A stretch of DNA of 64,000 nt from Fodinibacter sp963800505 (GTDB lineage Bacteria > Actinomycetota > Actinomycetes > Actinomycetales > Dermatophilaceae), in NCBI GenBank assembly GCA_963800505.1, contig CAWDBL010000021.1, positions 62,001 to 126,000 of the forward strand, written 5' to 3'. The notes beneath the pieces were generated by a model. It saw nothing but the letters and a program-made list of their open reading frames with translations, was not told the DNA's origin and made no database searches. The position numbers were made by a program, and so were the translations under genes. Below, in pieces: positions 34,749 through 42,870 of this stretch (positions within the stretch are counted from its first letter, which is position 1; every line of letters begins with the position of its first letter).

Positions 34749-35951
34749 GTGCACGTCCGGCACCTGAGCGTGGCCGACTTCCGCAGCTACACCGCTGCCG
34801 AGCTGCCTCTCGAGCCGGGCGTCACGACGCTCGTCGGCCTCAACGGCCAGGGGAAGACCAACCTGGTCGAGGCCTTGGGCTACCTCGCCACTTTGTCCAG
34901 CCACCGGGTCGCCACCGACGCGCCGCTCGTGCGGTTCGGGGCGAGCCAGGCGATCGTGCGCGGGGCGCTGGTGCGCGACGGCCGCGAGACGATGGTCGAG
35001 CTCGAGATCACCCCGGGGCGGGCGAACCGGGCGCGGCTGAACCGGTCGCCGCTCAGCCGGCCGCGCGACGTGCTCGGCACGCTGCGCACGGTGCTCTTCG
35101 CCCCCGAGGACCTCGCCCTCGTCAAGGGCGACCCCGGCGAGCGGCGGCGCTTCCTCGACGACCTGCTCGTCGCCCGCCAGCCGCGCTGGTCGGGAGTGCG
35201 CTCCGACTACGACAAGATCCTCAAGCAGCGCGGGGCCCTGCTGAAGTCCGCCAGCCCGGTGCTGCGGCGAGGTGGTCGCCGGGGCGCGCGGCCGGCATCC
35301 GAGGGGGTTGACGCCGTCGCCGAGCGGGAGTCGGCGCTGCACACCCTCGACGTCTGGGACTCGCACCTCGCCCAGGTCGGCTCGCAGCTGCTCTACGCCC
35401 GGTTGCGGCTGCTGCGCGACCTCGGCCCCTATCTCGGCAAGGCCTACGACGAGGTGAGCGCGGGGCAGAGCGACGCCCGCGTGTCGTACAAGTCGTCGCT
35501 GCGCGAGGCCACCGCGGCGCGGATCGCCGAGGGTGAGGTCCCCGAGGCCGAGGAGCTGCGCACCGAGATCCTGGAGTCGCTGGCCGAGGTGCGTGGCGCG
35601 GAGGTGGAGCGGGGGGTGAGCCTGGTCGGGCCGCACCGCGACGACGTCGTGCTGACCCTCGGCGAGCTGCCGGCGAAGGGCTACGCGAGCCACGGCGAGT
35701 CGTGGTCGTTCGCGCTCGGGCTGAAGCTGGCCGCCTACCAGCTGCTGCGGCACGACCTGGGCGACGACCCGGTGCTGGTGCTCGACGACGTGTTCGCCGA
35801 GCTCGACTCGGGGCGCCGTGGTCGGCTGGCGGCGATGATCGCCGACTGCGAGCAGGTGGTCATCACTGCGGCCGTGCCCGAGGACGTGCCCTCGGAGCTG
35901 ATGGGGCGCACCTACGTGGTGACGCTGGGGTCGGTGGTCGAGCGTGAGTGA
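34749..35951 (+). CDS. recF: DNA replication and repair protein RecF
   Basis: SMC-like ATPase that helps load RecA at gaps. 400 aa from GTG 34749, in the order dnaN-gnd-recF. Motifs: LVGLNGQGKTNLVEALGYL (Walker A), SGQSD-like, VSLVGPHRDDVVLTLGELPAK and LVLDDVFAELDSGRR (Walker B and D-loop). Overlaps the DUF721 gene by eight bases, so coupled. Confidence 0.95.
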   Translation: MHVRHLSVADFRSYTAAELPLEPGVTTLVGLNGQGKTNLVEALGYLATLSSHRVATDAPLVRFGASQAIVRGALVRDGRETMVELEITPGRANRARLNRSPLSRPRDVLGTLRTVLFAPEDLALVKGDPGERRRFLDDLLVARQPRWSGVRSDYDKILKQRGALLKSASPVLRRGGRRGARPASEGVDAVAERESALHTLDVWDSHLAQVGSQLLYARLRLLRDLGPYLGKAYDEVSAGQSDARVSYKSSLREATAARIAEGEVPEAEELRTEILESLAEVRGAEVERGVSLVGPHRDDVVLTLGELPAKGYASHGESWSFALGLKLAAYQLLRHDLGDDPVLVLDDVFAELDSGRRGRLAAMIADCEQVVITAAVPEDVPSELMGRTYVVTLGSVVERE

Positions 35952-36522
35952 CGCCCGGCGACCGGTGGAGGACGACGCGGAAAACGGTTCCAGCACAGTG
36001 GAACTCGATGGCTCTGCCGAACCCGTCGTCGGGGATGCCGCCGAGGCCGCGGCTGCCGCGCTCGCGCGAGCCCGCGCGGCGGCCAAGGCGAAGGGGCTGC
36101 GTCCCGGTCTGCGGCCGCGCCGGCGGGCCAAGGACGTGCCGGTGGGCGAGCGCTCCACCACCGGGCGCGACCCCAAGCTGCTCGGCGAGCAGCTCGACCA
36201 GTTCGTCACCGAGCGCGGCTGGGTCGGCGACGTCGCGGTGGGTGCCGTCATCGGGCGGTGGCCGCAGATCGTCGGGCCCGAGATCGCCCAGCACTGCGCC
36301 CCGCTCGACTTCGTCGACGGCATCCTCACCGTGCGTGGCGACTCCACTGCCTGGGCCACCCAGCTGCGGCTGCTGTCGTCGAGCCTGCTGACCCGGCTGG
36401 CCGAGGAGGTGGGTGACGGGACGGTCACCGAGCTGCGCGTCGTCGGCCCGGGCGCCCCCACCTGGTCGCGTGGCCAGCGCCGGGTGCAGGACGGTCGCGG
36501 CCCGCGTGACACCTACGGCTGA
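35944..36522 (+). CDS. DUF721 (DciA-like) protein
   Basis: 192 aa; GTG at 35944 overlaps recF. N-terminal disordered Ala/Arg-rich 75 residues, then the DUF721 core (VGAVIGRWPQIVGPEIAQHC, VRGDSTAWATQLRLLSSSLL). DUF721 proteins in Alphaproteobacteria and Actinobacteria load the replicative helicase (DciA); that role is family-level inference here. It is usually immediately followed by gyrB; here a 21.5-kb stretch intervenes. Confidence 0.9.
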   Translation: MSDARRPVEDDAENGSSTVELDGSAEPVVGDAAEAAAAALARARAAAKAKGLRPGLRPRRRAKDVPVGERSTTGRDPKLLGEQLDQFVTERGWVGDVAVGAVIGRWPQIVGPEIAQHCAPLDFVDGILTVRGDSTAWATQLRLLSSSLLTRLAEEVGDGTVTELRVVGPGAPTWSRGQRRVQDGRGPRDTYG

Positions 36523-36540
36523 GATTGGCAGGATGCCGGG

Positions 36541-36909
36541 ATGACCCCCTCCTCCGACGCCGTCGAGAGCTACCTCGAGCGCGCCCCCGAGACCGGCCGG
36601 GCCTTCTTCCTCGGCGTGCGTGAGCTCGTGCAGCGGCACGCACCCGGGGCGACCGAGACCCTGTCGTACAACATGCCGACCTTCGTGGTCGACGGGCACC
36701 GTTTGCTGCACGCCTCGGCGTGGAAGGAGCACCTGGCGATCTATCCGCTGCCGCCGGCCGAGGACCTCGACGCGCAGGCCGCGGCGGACCTCGAGGCGCA
36801 CAGCTCGGGAGCGAGCACGCTCAAGCTGCTCTACCGCGAGGAGTTCCCGACCCTGCTGGTCGACGCCGTGGTGCGGGCCCACCTTGCCAGGGTCGCCGAC
36901 GGCCGATAA
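36541..36909 (+). CDS. DUF1801-family protein
   Basis: 122 aa from ATG 36541. Resembles the YdhG/DUF1801 iron-chaperone-like family: RELVQRHAPGATETLSYNMP, FVVDGHRLLHASAWKEHLAIYP. Function is unproven in bacteria. 18 bp after the DUF721 gene on the same strand, the first gene of the non-core insert. Followed by palindromic repeats. Confidence 0.8.
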   Translation: MTPSSDAVESYLERAPETGRAFFLGVRELVQRHAPGATETLSYNMPTFVVDGHRLLHASAWKEHLAIYPLPPAEDLDAQAAADLEAHSSGASTLKLLYREEFPTLLVDAVVRAHLARVADGR

Positions 36910-36910
36910 G

Positions 36911-37027
36911 CCCGACTGATTGCGAATCTCCCACCAAGGACGCGGTGCTGAGCCGTCGCATCGGCGTGGGAGATTCGCAATCAGTCGGGGAGTGGGGGTA
37001 GCTGAGGGTGGGAGATTCGCAATCAGT
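36911..37027. repeat. Intergenic palindrome with CCCGACT ends, and extra copy
   Basis: A perfect 24-bp inverted repeat: CCCGACTGATTGCGAATCTC followed by CCAC (36911-36934) pairs with 36966-36989, loop 31 bases. A third arm (GTGGGAGATTCGCAATCAGT) sits at 37008-37027. It can serve as a bidirectional terminator between convergent DUF1801 and TetR genes. Related copies lie at 45141-45217 and 57044-57270. Confidence 0.85.
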
Positions 37028-37035
37028 GGGGGCAG

Positions 37036-37746
37036 TCAGGGGGAGTCGAGGCCGCCGCGCAGCACGTCCAGGGCCATCCGTAGCTGCAGGTCGTAGGCCT
37101 GGTGCGGCTGCCGGAACGAGTCGGCGCCGTACTGGCCGAACACCTCAAGGCTGGTGCCGCCCACCACGGTCGACCACAGCAGCAGAGCCCGGGACAGCAC
37201 CGCCGGGTGGGTCGTCGTCAGCCCGACCTCGGCCCCGATGACCCGCAGGTCACCGGCCAGCGGGTCGGGCGGGGCGTGCGGCGCCGGCCGGTCGGGCACG
37301 TCGCCGCGGGCGACCCCTTCGGCCACGAGGCTCATCAGGAGGACGACCACCCGGGTCCCCGGCTCGAGCGTCACCTCGGGTGGGGCGGCGTAACCGGGCA
37401 CCGGGCTTCCGTACAGCAACGCGTAGCGGCTGGGCTCGGCCACCGCCCAGGCCCGGAACGCGTGCGCCGCGGCGAGCAGCCGCTCGGACCAGCGCTGGTC
37501 GGCGGCGGCGTCGACGGCCGCCTGCACGGCATCCGCCTGGGCGTTGTAGGCGTCGACGAGCAGCAGGGTGAGCAGCTCGTCGCGGTTGGCGACGTAGCGG
37601 TAGACCGCCGACGACACCATGCCCAGGTCGCGGGTGACGGCTCGCAGGCTGAGCCCGGCGGCACCGTGCTGGGCCAGGTGCTGGCGGCCGATCTCGAGGA
37701 TGCGCGCGGTGACGTCCTCGCGGCGCCGGGCACGGGTGGTGGGCAT
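37036..37746 (-). CDS. TetR-family transcriptional repressor
   Basis: 236 aa from ATG 37746. Helix-turn-helix at residues 10-50 (LEIGRQHLAQHGAAGLSLR, TRDLGMVSSAVYRYVANRDE) and a C-terminal ligand domain of the TetR_C type (WSERLLAAAHAFRAWAVAEP, SRYALLYGSPVPGY). Divergent from the deazaflavin oxidoreductase gene; two identical-looking operators lie between them. Ligand unknown. Confidence 0.93.
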   Translation of the reverse strand: MPTTRARRREDVTARILEIGRQHLAQHGAAGLSLRAVTRDLGMVSSAVYRYVANRDELLTLLLVDAYNAQADAVQAAVDAAADQRWSERLLAAAHAFRAWAVAEPSRYALLYGSPVPGYAAPPEVTLEPGTRVVVLLMSLVAEGVARGDVPDRPAPHAPPDPLAGDLRVIGAEVGLTTTHPAVLSRALLLWSTVVGGTSLEVFGQYGADSFRQPHQAYDLQLRMALDVLRGGLDSP

Positions 37747-37767
37747 GCCGGCATCCTGCCACAAACC

Positions 37768-37782
37768 GAGAGCACTGCTCTT
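37768..37782. promoter_or_regulatory. TetR operator 1
   Basis: GAGAGC-ACT-GCTCTT, part of a longer shared sequence AAACCGAGAGCAC found again at operator 2. It overlaps a TTGACA -35 box (37781-37786) pointing toward the oxidoreductase gene. Confidence 0.75.
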
Positions 37783-37822
37783 GACATCCGAGAAACACTG
37801 CGTCACAGTGGAGATCTAAACC

Positions 37823-37837
37823 GAGAGCACCGCTCTC
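37823..37837. promoter_or_regulatory. TetR operator 2
   Basis: Perfect palindrome GAGAGC-ACC-GCTCTC preceded by AAACC, centre 55 bp from operator 1, about five helical turns. It lies 20 bp before the oxidoreductase start, where repressor would block transcription. Confidence 0.8.
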
Positions 37838-37857
37838 ACAAACCGACGGAGGACGAC

Positions 37858-38397
37858 ATGACCCAGCCGAACAGCGACCGCACCCCCACCCCCACCCCCA
37901 CCCCCAAGGCCACCCCGACCCCCACGCCCACCGCAGCCTCGCCGGTCGACCCGAACCGCTACGTGCCGCCGGCCAACCGGATGGAGGTCTGGTCGGGCAC
38001 CGTGGTGCGCTGGCTGACCGCGCGCGGCATCAGCCTGATGGGCTCGCGGGTGCTCGTGGTGCGCGGCCGGAAGTCCGGTGATCTGCGCCGCACGCCGGTC
38101 AACCTGATGGAGCTCGACGGCGAGCGCTACCTCGTGGCGCCGCGCGGCAACACCCAGTGGGTGCGCAACGTCCGGGCCGCCGGTGGTGGCGAGCTGCACC
38201 TGGGCAAGCGGGTCGAGGCCGTCGAGCTGACCGAGCTCCCCGTCGACCAGCGGGTGCCGGTGCTGCGGGTCTACGTCACCAAGTGGGGCTGGGAGGTCGG
38301 CCGGTTCGTCGAGGGCCTGTCGAAGAAGTCGACCGATGCCGAGATCGCGGCCGTCGCCCCCGGGATGCCGGTCTTCCGGGTCACCACCCGCGCCTGA
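37858..38397 (+). CDS. Deazaflavin-dependent (F420) nitroreductase-family oxidoreductase
   Basis: 179 aa from ATG 37858 (GGAGGACGAC upstream). The first about 30 residues are a Thr/Pro-rich leader (TPTPTPTPKATPTPTPT). The core is of the DUF385/Ddn type: VVRGRKSGDLRRTPVNLMEL, YLVAPRGNTQWVRNVRAAG. Such proteins use F420 or bind flavin-like cofactors to reduce varied substrates. Under control of the neighbouring TetR. Confidence 0.83.
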   Translation: MTQPNSDRTPTPTPTPKATPTPTPTAASPVDPNRYVPPANRMEVWSGTVVRWLTARGISLMGSRVLVVRGRKSGDLRRTPVNLMELDGERYLVAPRGNTQWVRNVRAAGGGELHLGKRVEAVELTELPVDQRVPVLRVYVTKWGWEVGRFVEGLSKKSTDAEIAAVAPGMPVFRVTTRA

Positions 38398-38405
38398 CCC
38401 CGAGT

Positions 38406-38448
38406 CGGGTGCCGGACCGGCTGCCGGGGCGACCACCTGAGCACCCAC
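38406..38448. repeat. Third copy of the GGGTGC-family palindrome
   Basis: GGGTGCCGGACCGGCTGCCG then GGGCGACCACCTGAGCACCC, a diverged relative of the two copies at 890 and 952. Located 9 bp after the oxidoreductase stop. Confidence 0.65.
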
Positions 38449-38460
38449 CACGAGGGAGTT

Positions 38461-39222
38461 GTGGCTAGGGTCGAGCGCGTGAGCGACGCACTGGTGCACC
38501 GGGCCGACGACGACCGCATCGCGGTGCTGACGCTGGACTCCCCCGCCAACCGCAACGCCCTCTCCCGGCGCCTGGTCGCCGACCTGGCCGACCACCTCGC
38601 CGAGGCCGGCGCCGACGAGTCGCTGCACGGCGTGCTGCTGCGCTCCTCGCACCCCGTGTTCTGTGCCGGCGCCGACCTCAAGGAGGCCGCGACCGTCGAC
38701 ATGGTCGAGTCGGCCCGCGGCATCGTGGCCCTGCAGCGCGCCATCGCCGCCCTCCCGGTGCCGGTGGTGTGCCGGCTCGACGGTCCGGTGCGCGCCGGCG
38801 GCCTGGGCCTGGTCGCCACCTCCGACCTGGTCGTCTGCCGCGACGACGTCAGCTTCGCCCTCACCGAGGTGCGACTAGGCCTCGCCGCCGCTGTGATCTC
38901 CATCCCCCTGCGCGCCCGGCTCAGCCCGCGAACGGCATCCGACTGGTTCCTCACCGGGCGCGCGGTGAGCGCCGCCGAGGCCCGCGACGCCGGGCTGGTC
39001 ACCGAGGTGGCCGCACCCGAGCAGCTGGACGCCGCGGTCGACCGGGTGCTCGAGAACCTGCGGGCGGGTGCCCGGCAGGGTCTGGTCGAGGCGAAGCGCC
39101 TGCTCAACGCCGACCTGGTGGCGGCGTTCGACGAGCACGGCGACGAGATGGCGCGCCTGTCCGGGCTGCTCTTCCACTCGTCCGTCGCCCAGGAACGGAT
39201 GGCGGCGGCGCTGCGCCGCTGA
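38461..39222 (+). CDS. Enoyl-CoA hydratase/isomerase family protein
   Basis: 253 aa. Crotonase fold: ALSRRLVADLADHLAEAG, oxyanion-hole HPVFCAGADLKEA and the RAGGLGLVATSDLVVC loop, then TEVRLGLAAAVISIPL. One of the usual catalytic acids (the GGG...E of hydratases) is not obvious, so an isomerase or other activity is possible. GTG at 38461 follows GAGGGAG; GTG 38479 is an alternative. Reaction cannot be specified. It may belong with aromatic degradation but is separated from that block by a promoter region. Confidence 0.85.
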   Translation: MARVERVSDALVHRADDDRIAVLTLDSPANRNALSRRLVADLADHLAEAGADESLHGVLLRSSHPVFCAGADLKEAATVDMVESARGIVALQRAIAALPVPVVCRLDGPVRAGGLGLVATSDLVVCRDDVSFALTEVRLGLAAAVISIPLRARLSPRTASDWFLTGRAVSAAEARDAGLVTEVAAPEQLDAAVDRVLENLRAGARQGLVEAKRLLNADLVAAFDEHGDEMARLSGLLFHSSVAQERMAAALRR

Positions 39223-39326
39223 ACCCCGGCGCCGCGGCGTTGCTGAACTGCTGAGCCGGACGCCGCGCGAGCGGGCGGCGAGCACACGGCATCCGGCATG
39301 GGGTGTGCACCGGTGCGGTGCCCGAT

Positions 39327-39343
39327 GTTCCCGTATGAGGAAC
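39327..39343. promoter_or_regulatory. IclR-type operator, upstream of catechol dioxygenase operon
   Basis: GTTCC-CGTATGA-GGAAC, one of three copies of the GTTCC-N7-GGAAC inverted repeat. It lies about 90 bp before the first gene of the ferredoxin/C23O/hydroxylase block. Others: 47570 and 48541. Confidence 0.75.
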
Positions 39344-39430
39344 GTGCGTGGTCGCGCCCCCGGGGCTCGGCGACTCTCAGTGGTGAGGCGGCACGCAGTC
39401 GCCCCCATCACTGAACGCAAGGGAGCGCCG

Positions 39431-39817
39431 GTGCCGACCGTGACGATCCACCCCACGGGCGAGGTCATCTACCTCGAACCGGGAGAGACCGTGCTCAGCG
39501 GCCTCTACAAGGCGGGGTTCGCGTACACGGTCGGATGCCGGCGCGGTGGCTGTGCGATCTGCAAGGTCGACTGCCGTTCCGGAGGGTTCGAGTACAACCA
39601 CCCCGTCGCCGACACCGTCATCACCGATGCCGAGCGCCACGACGGCACGTGCCTGAGCTGCCGTGCCGTGCCCGAGACGGACATCACCATCGAGCTGCGC
39701 GGCGAGCACGTCCGCCTCGTCAGCACCCTTCTGAAGCACATGAACGACAAGGCCCGGCAGCGTGCCGAGGCCTACGCAGCCGCGTCCTCCCCGACCGGCA
39801 CCACCCACAAGGAGTAG
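39431..39817 (+). CDS. dmpQ: Plant-type 2Fe-2S ferredoxin of the catechol dioxygenase (DmpQ/XylT-like)
   Basis: 128 aa from GTG 39431 (GGGAGCGCC upstream). The cluster ligands are Cys36, Cys41, Cys44 (GCRRGGCAICK) and Cys74 (CLSC). Such ferredoxins reduce and reactivate catechol 2,3-dioxygenase inactivated by substrate analogues. It is directly followed by the dioxygenase gene (2 bp), which supports the role. A Lys/Arg/Ala tail of about 30 residues is extra. Confidence 0.88.
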   Translation: MPTVTIHPTGEVIYLEPGETVLSGLYKAGFAYTVGCRRGGCAICKVDCRSGGFEYNHPVADTVITDAERHDGTCLSCRAVPETDITIELRGEHVRLVSTLLKHMNDKARQRAEAYAAASSPTGTTHKE

Positions 39818-39819
39818 CA

Positions 39820-40734
39820 ATGGGAGTCATGAGGATGGGCTACGCCCATGTCCGCGTCACGGACCTGGCCGAGGCCAAGGACCACTACGCCAACACGATG
39901 GGCCTGTACGAGACCCACGCCGAGGGCAACAAGGTCTACTACAAGGCCTGGGACGAGTGGGACCACCACTCGGTCGTCCTCGAGGAGGGCGGCGTCGGCC
40001 TGGTCAAGTTCGGCTGGAAGGTCGAGAAGTCCAGCGACATCGACGACATCGAGAAGAAGGCCAGCGCCTTCGGCGTCACCGTCGAGCGGATGAGCAAGGG
40101 CGAGAACCCGGAGATCGGCGACGGCATCCGGTTCACCACCCCGTCCGACCACGTCTTCGAGGTCTACCACGAGGCCACCTGCGTCGGCACCGAGGTCGGC
40201 ACCCACAACCCGGACGCCTTCCCCCGCCACCTCGTCGGTGTCGGTGTGCCGGCGCTCGACCACTCGCTGATCACCGCCGAGGACCCGGGCCTGATGGACC
40301 GCTTCCTCACCGCCGTGTTCGACTTCTACCCCACCGAGCGCGTGCAGACCTCGCTCGACTCCGACGCCGACATCATCGCGACCTGGATGACGAGCAACAA
40401 CCAGATCCACCAGCTCGCCGTGCTCGCCGGCCCCAACTCCAAGCTCCACCACTTCGCCTTCCGGCTCGGTGACTGGGTCGAGGTCGGCCGCGCCGCGGAC
40501 CTGTTCTCGATGGACGACGTGCCGATCGACATCGGCCCAACCCGCCACGGCATCACCCGCGGCCAGACCGTCTACTTCTTCGACCCGTCGGGCAACCGCA
40601 ACGAGGTCTTCGCCGGCGGCTACCTGGCCTACCGCGACCGCCCGATGTCGGTGTGGACCCCCGAGGCGCTCGGCAAGGGCGTGTTCTACCACGCCCGCGA
40701 GCTCAACGACGCCTTCACCTCGGTGCTCACCTGA
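39820..40734 (+). CDS. dmpB: Catechol 2,3-dioxygenase
   Basis: Extradiol ring cleavage of catechol to 2-hydroxymuconic semialdehyde, using Fe(II). 304 aa with two vicinal-oxygen-chelate domains; iron ligands His148 (ALDHSL), His211 (LHHF) and Glu262 (NRNEVF), and the second-shell tyrosine stretch TVYFFDPSGNRNEVF. ATG 39820. Close to XylE/DmpB. First enzyme after the phenol hydroxylase, which lies downstream. A strong hairpin follows at 40759-40799. Confidence 0.96.
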   Translation: MGVMRMGYAHVRVTDLAEAKDHYANTMGLYETHAEGNKVYYKAWDEWDHHSVVLEEGGVGLVKFGWKVEKSSDIDDIEKKASAFGVTVERMSKGENPEIGDGIRFTTPSDHVFEVYHEATCVGTEVGTHNPDAFPRHLVGVGVPALDHSLITAEDPGLMDRFLTAVFDFYPTERVQTSLDSDADIIATWMTSNNQIHQLAVLAGPNSKLHHFAFRLGDWVEVGRAADLFSMDDVPIDIGPTRHGITRGQTVYFFDPSGNRNEVFAGGYLAYRDRPMSVWTPEALGKGVFYHARELNDAFTSVLT

Positions 40735-40758
40735 GCCGCACCTGACCCGGTCGTCACC

Positions 40759-40799
40759 CCTCGGTGACGGCGGCGTGCCGTCGGCCGCCGTCACCGAGG
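40759..40799 (+). terminator. Hairpin between dioxygenase and GlcG genes
   Basis: Perfect 16-bp inverted repeat (CCTCGGTGACGGCGGC and complement) with a 9-base loop. May end the upstream mRNA or partly attenuate expression. A 15-bp tandem (CGTTCGTATCCCG motif twice, about 40830-40860) follows. Confidence 0.75.
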
Positions 40800-40878
40800 T
40801 GGTGCCTGCCCGCTGTCCGATTCCGTTCCGCCCGTTCGTATCCCGCTCGTTCGTATCCCGCCGAGAGAGGAGCCGCTG

Positions 40879-41376
40879 ATGCTCGTGCGCACCGAGACCA
40901 CCCTGACGTATGCCGGGGCACGGGTCGCGCTCGACGCCGCCCTGGCGCACGCCGAGGCGATCGGAGGTGCGTTCAACGTCGCGGTCACCGACACCGCCGG
41001 CGGCCTGCTGGCCTTCGCCCGGATGGACGGCGCGTTCGCGGTGTCCGGGTCGATCGCGCAGGACAAGGCGTGGACCGTCGCCGGCTTCGGCGGCCTGCCG
41101 ACCGACGTGTTCTACGACGCGATCGCCGGCGAGGACGCCGTCCGCGAGGGCATCGGCCAGCGCGGCCGGGTCGCAGCCTTCGGCGGCGGTGTGCCCGTCG
41201 TCGTCGACGGCACCTTCGTCGGGGCGGTCGGCGCGTCCGGCGGCTCCGCCGACCAGGACAAGGCGGTCGCCTCCGCCGGCGCCGCCGCGGTCTGCGCCGC
41301 GGTGGCCGCCGCCCTGGACTCCGAGCGGCTCGACGCCGCCGGTGTATCCCGACACGCACGAGAGGACGCACGATGA
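40879..41376 (+). CDS. GlcG/HbpS-family (DUF336) protein
   Basis: 165 aa from ATG 40879 (GAGAGAGGAGC upstream). Family core: AHAEAIGGAFNVAVTDTAGG, MDGAFAVSGSIAQDKAWTVA, GGVPVVVDGTFVGAVGASGG and DQDKAVASAG. Members bind haem or degradation products, and DUF336 genes often occur in aromatic-catabolic operons with unknown role. Here it sits between the dioxygenase and hydroxylase genes and overlaps the next gene (ATGA). Confidence 0.88.
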   Translation: MLVRTETTLTYAGARVALDAALAHAEAIGGAFNVAVTDTAGGLLAFARMDGAFAVSGSIAQDKAWTVAGFGGLPTDVFYDAIAGEDAVREGIGQRGRVAAFGGGVPVVVDGTFVGAVGASGGSADQDKAVASAGAAAVCAAVAAALDSERLDAAGVSRHAREDAR

Positions 41377-41813
41377 CCCCCTTCATGCTGCGCGTGGCCG
41401 AGCTCGTCGGCACGCCGGAGGCGGACCTGCCCGACATCGAGGAGATCGCCCCGATGCCCGACACCCGGATCAGCCGTCGGATCGCCACCGGCACCGGCGC
41501 CGACCGGCAGGTCGCGATCCGCTCGCTGGCCGAGCAGCTGGTCAGCGAGGCCAACGCGATCCTCGCCGAGTCCGACGACCGGCTCGGCCTGGTCGACGAG
41601 ACGCTGCCCCACGAGCTCGCGTTCCGGGTGACGCACCGGGGCCGAGCGGCTCGGGTGTCGACGACGTTCGAGGACGGCACGGCATACGGCCGGCTCGTCG
41701 GCGACGGCTTCGACTCCGAGCTCCCCCAGGAGCTCGACGGCCCGGACGCCCTGCCCGACCTGCTCGTCCGCCTGCTCGTCGAGTCCGGCGTCACCCACCA
41801 CCACGTCGCCTGA
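41373..41813 (+). CDS. Unknown protein in the position of DmpK
   Basis: 146 aa, ATG 41373. Not recognised. Two parts: a leader of about 55 residues (MTPFMLRVAELVGTPEADLP, PDIEEIAPMPDTRISRR) and a domain with DRLGLVDETLPHELAFRV and VTHRGRAARVSTTFEDGTAY, ending LLVESGVTHHHVA. No signal peptide. In phenol hydroxylase operons the gene before dmpL encodes the assembly protein DmpK (about 90 aa); no similarity to it is evident, so the position is suggestive only. Confidence 0.75.
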   Translation: MTPFMLRVAELVGTPEADLPDIEEIAPMPDTRISRRIATGTGADRQVAIRSLAEQLVSEANAILAESDDRLGLVDETLPHELAFRVTHRGRAARVSTTFEDGTAYGRLVGDGFDSELPQELDGPDALPDLLVRLLVESGVTHHHVA

Positions 41814-41848
41814 ATCCCCCAACGCTCCACCGCCCCCAAGGAGGCACC

Positions 41849-42853
41849 GTGCAGTACGAACTGCGAACCCAGGTCATCGAGCCGCCACGCAAGACCTTCA
41901 CCCACCTCGTCCGGCGCTACGGCGACCGCCCGGCCTCCCGGTACGAGGAGGGGACGATCGACATCCAGGCCAAGGAGAACTTCCACTACCGGCCGCTCTG
42001 GGACCCCGAGCACGACATCTACGACGAGGCGTACAGCGCGTTCCGGCTGACCGACCCCTACTCGTTCACCGACCCGCGGCAGTTCTACTACGCCCCCTAC
42101 GTGACCTCACGGGCCGCGATGGCCGACTCCGTGGCCTCCACGCTGGACTACCTGAACTCCCGCGACCTCCTCGCGCGCCTCCCCGACGCCTGGTCGGCCG
42201 TGCTCGGCGAGCTCGTCGTGCCGCTGCGGCACTACGAGTCGGGCGCCCAGATGGTGTCCTGCGACATCGCCCGGTTCGGCTTCGGCACCACGATCACCCA
42301 GTGCGCCGCGTACGCCGCGTTCGACCGGATCGGGAACGCGCAGGCGCTCAGCCGGGTCGGCATCGCCCTCGGTGGCGGCACCGCCGAGCTGCTCGGTGAG
42401 GCCAAGACCCGCTGGGTCGAGGATGCCTCGCTGCAGGGCCTGCGCCGCTACATCGAGGAGCTGCTCATCGAGAAGGACTGGGGCAAGGCCCTGGTGCGCC
42501 TCGACGTCGCCGACCGGCTCATCTACTCGCTGTTCTTCACGCACCTCGACGACGCGGCCATCGACCAGGGCGCCGGCTCGTACAGCCTGGTGGCGCAGCA
42601 CCTCTCGTCGTGGTTCAAGGACCAGCGCAAGTGGGTCGACGCCCTCTACAAGGCGTGGGCCGCCGACGCCGAGACGGGCGCCGCCAACAAGCAGCTGCTC
42701 GCCGACACGACGGCGCAGGCCCTCGAGGCCGCGCTCGTCGCGCTGCGCCCCGCCGCCGCCCGCGCCGACGAGCTCGTCGGGGCCGGTGCCACGGCATCCC
42801 TCGAGTCCACCGCCACCACCATCCGTGACGCCGTCGCGGCCTTGACCGACTGA
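41849..42853 (+). CDS. dmpL: Phenol hydroxylase small/beta subunit (DmpL-type)
   Basis: 334 aa from GTG 41849 with AAGGAGGCACC upstream. DmpL-type features: FTHLVRRYGDRPASRYEEGT near the start, HYRPLWDPEHDIYDEAYS, and the helical-bundle stretch GAQMVSCDIARFGFGTTITQ. Pairs with DmpN as the alpha2beta2 di-iron hydroxylase. Followed 17 bp later by the effector gene. Confidence 0.93.
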   Translation: MQYELRTQVIEPPRKTFTHLVRRYGDRPASRYEEGTIDIQAKENFHYRPLWDPEHDIYDEAYSAFRLTDPYSFTDPRQFYYAPYVTSRAAMADSVASTLDYLNSRDLLARLPDAWSAVLGELVVPLRHYESGAQMVSCDIARFGFGTTITQCAAYAAFDRIGNAQALSRVGIALGGGTAELLGEAKTRWVEDASLQGLRRYIEELLIEKDWGKALVRLDVADRLIYSLFFTHLDDAAIDQGAGSYSLVAQHLSSWFKDQRKWVDALYKAWAADAETGAANKQLLADTTAQALEAALVALRPAAARADELVGAGATASLESTATTIRDAVAALTD

Positions 42854-42870
42854 CCGGGAAGGACCAGAGC

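Noticed and set aside
34206..36512. A 768-residue open frame on the minus strand opposite gnd, recF and DUF721
   Set aside because: Shadow of three well-identified genes, no similarity of its own.
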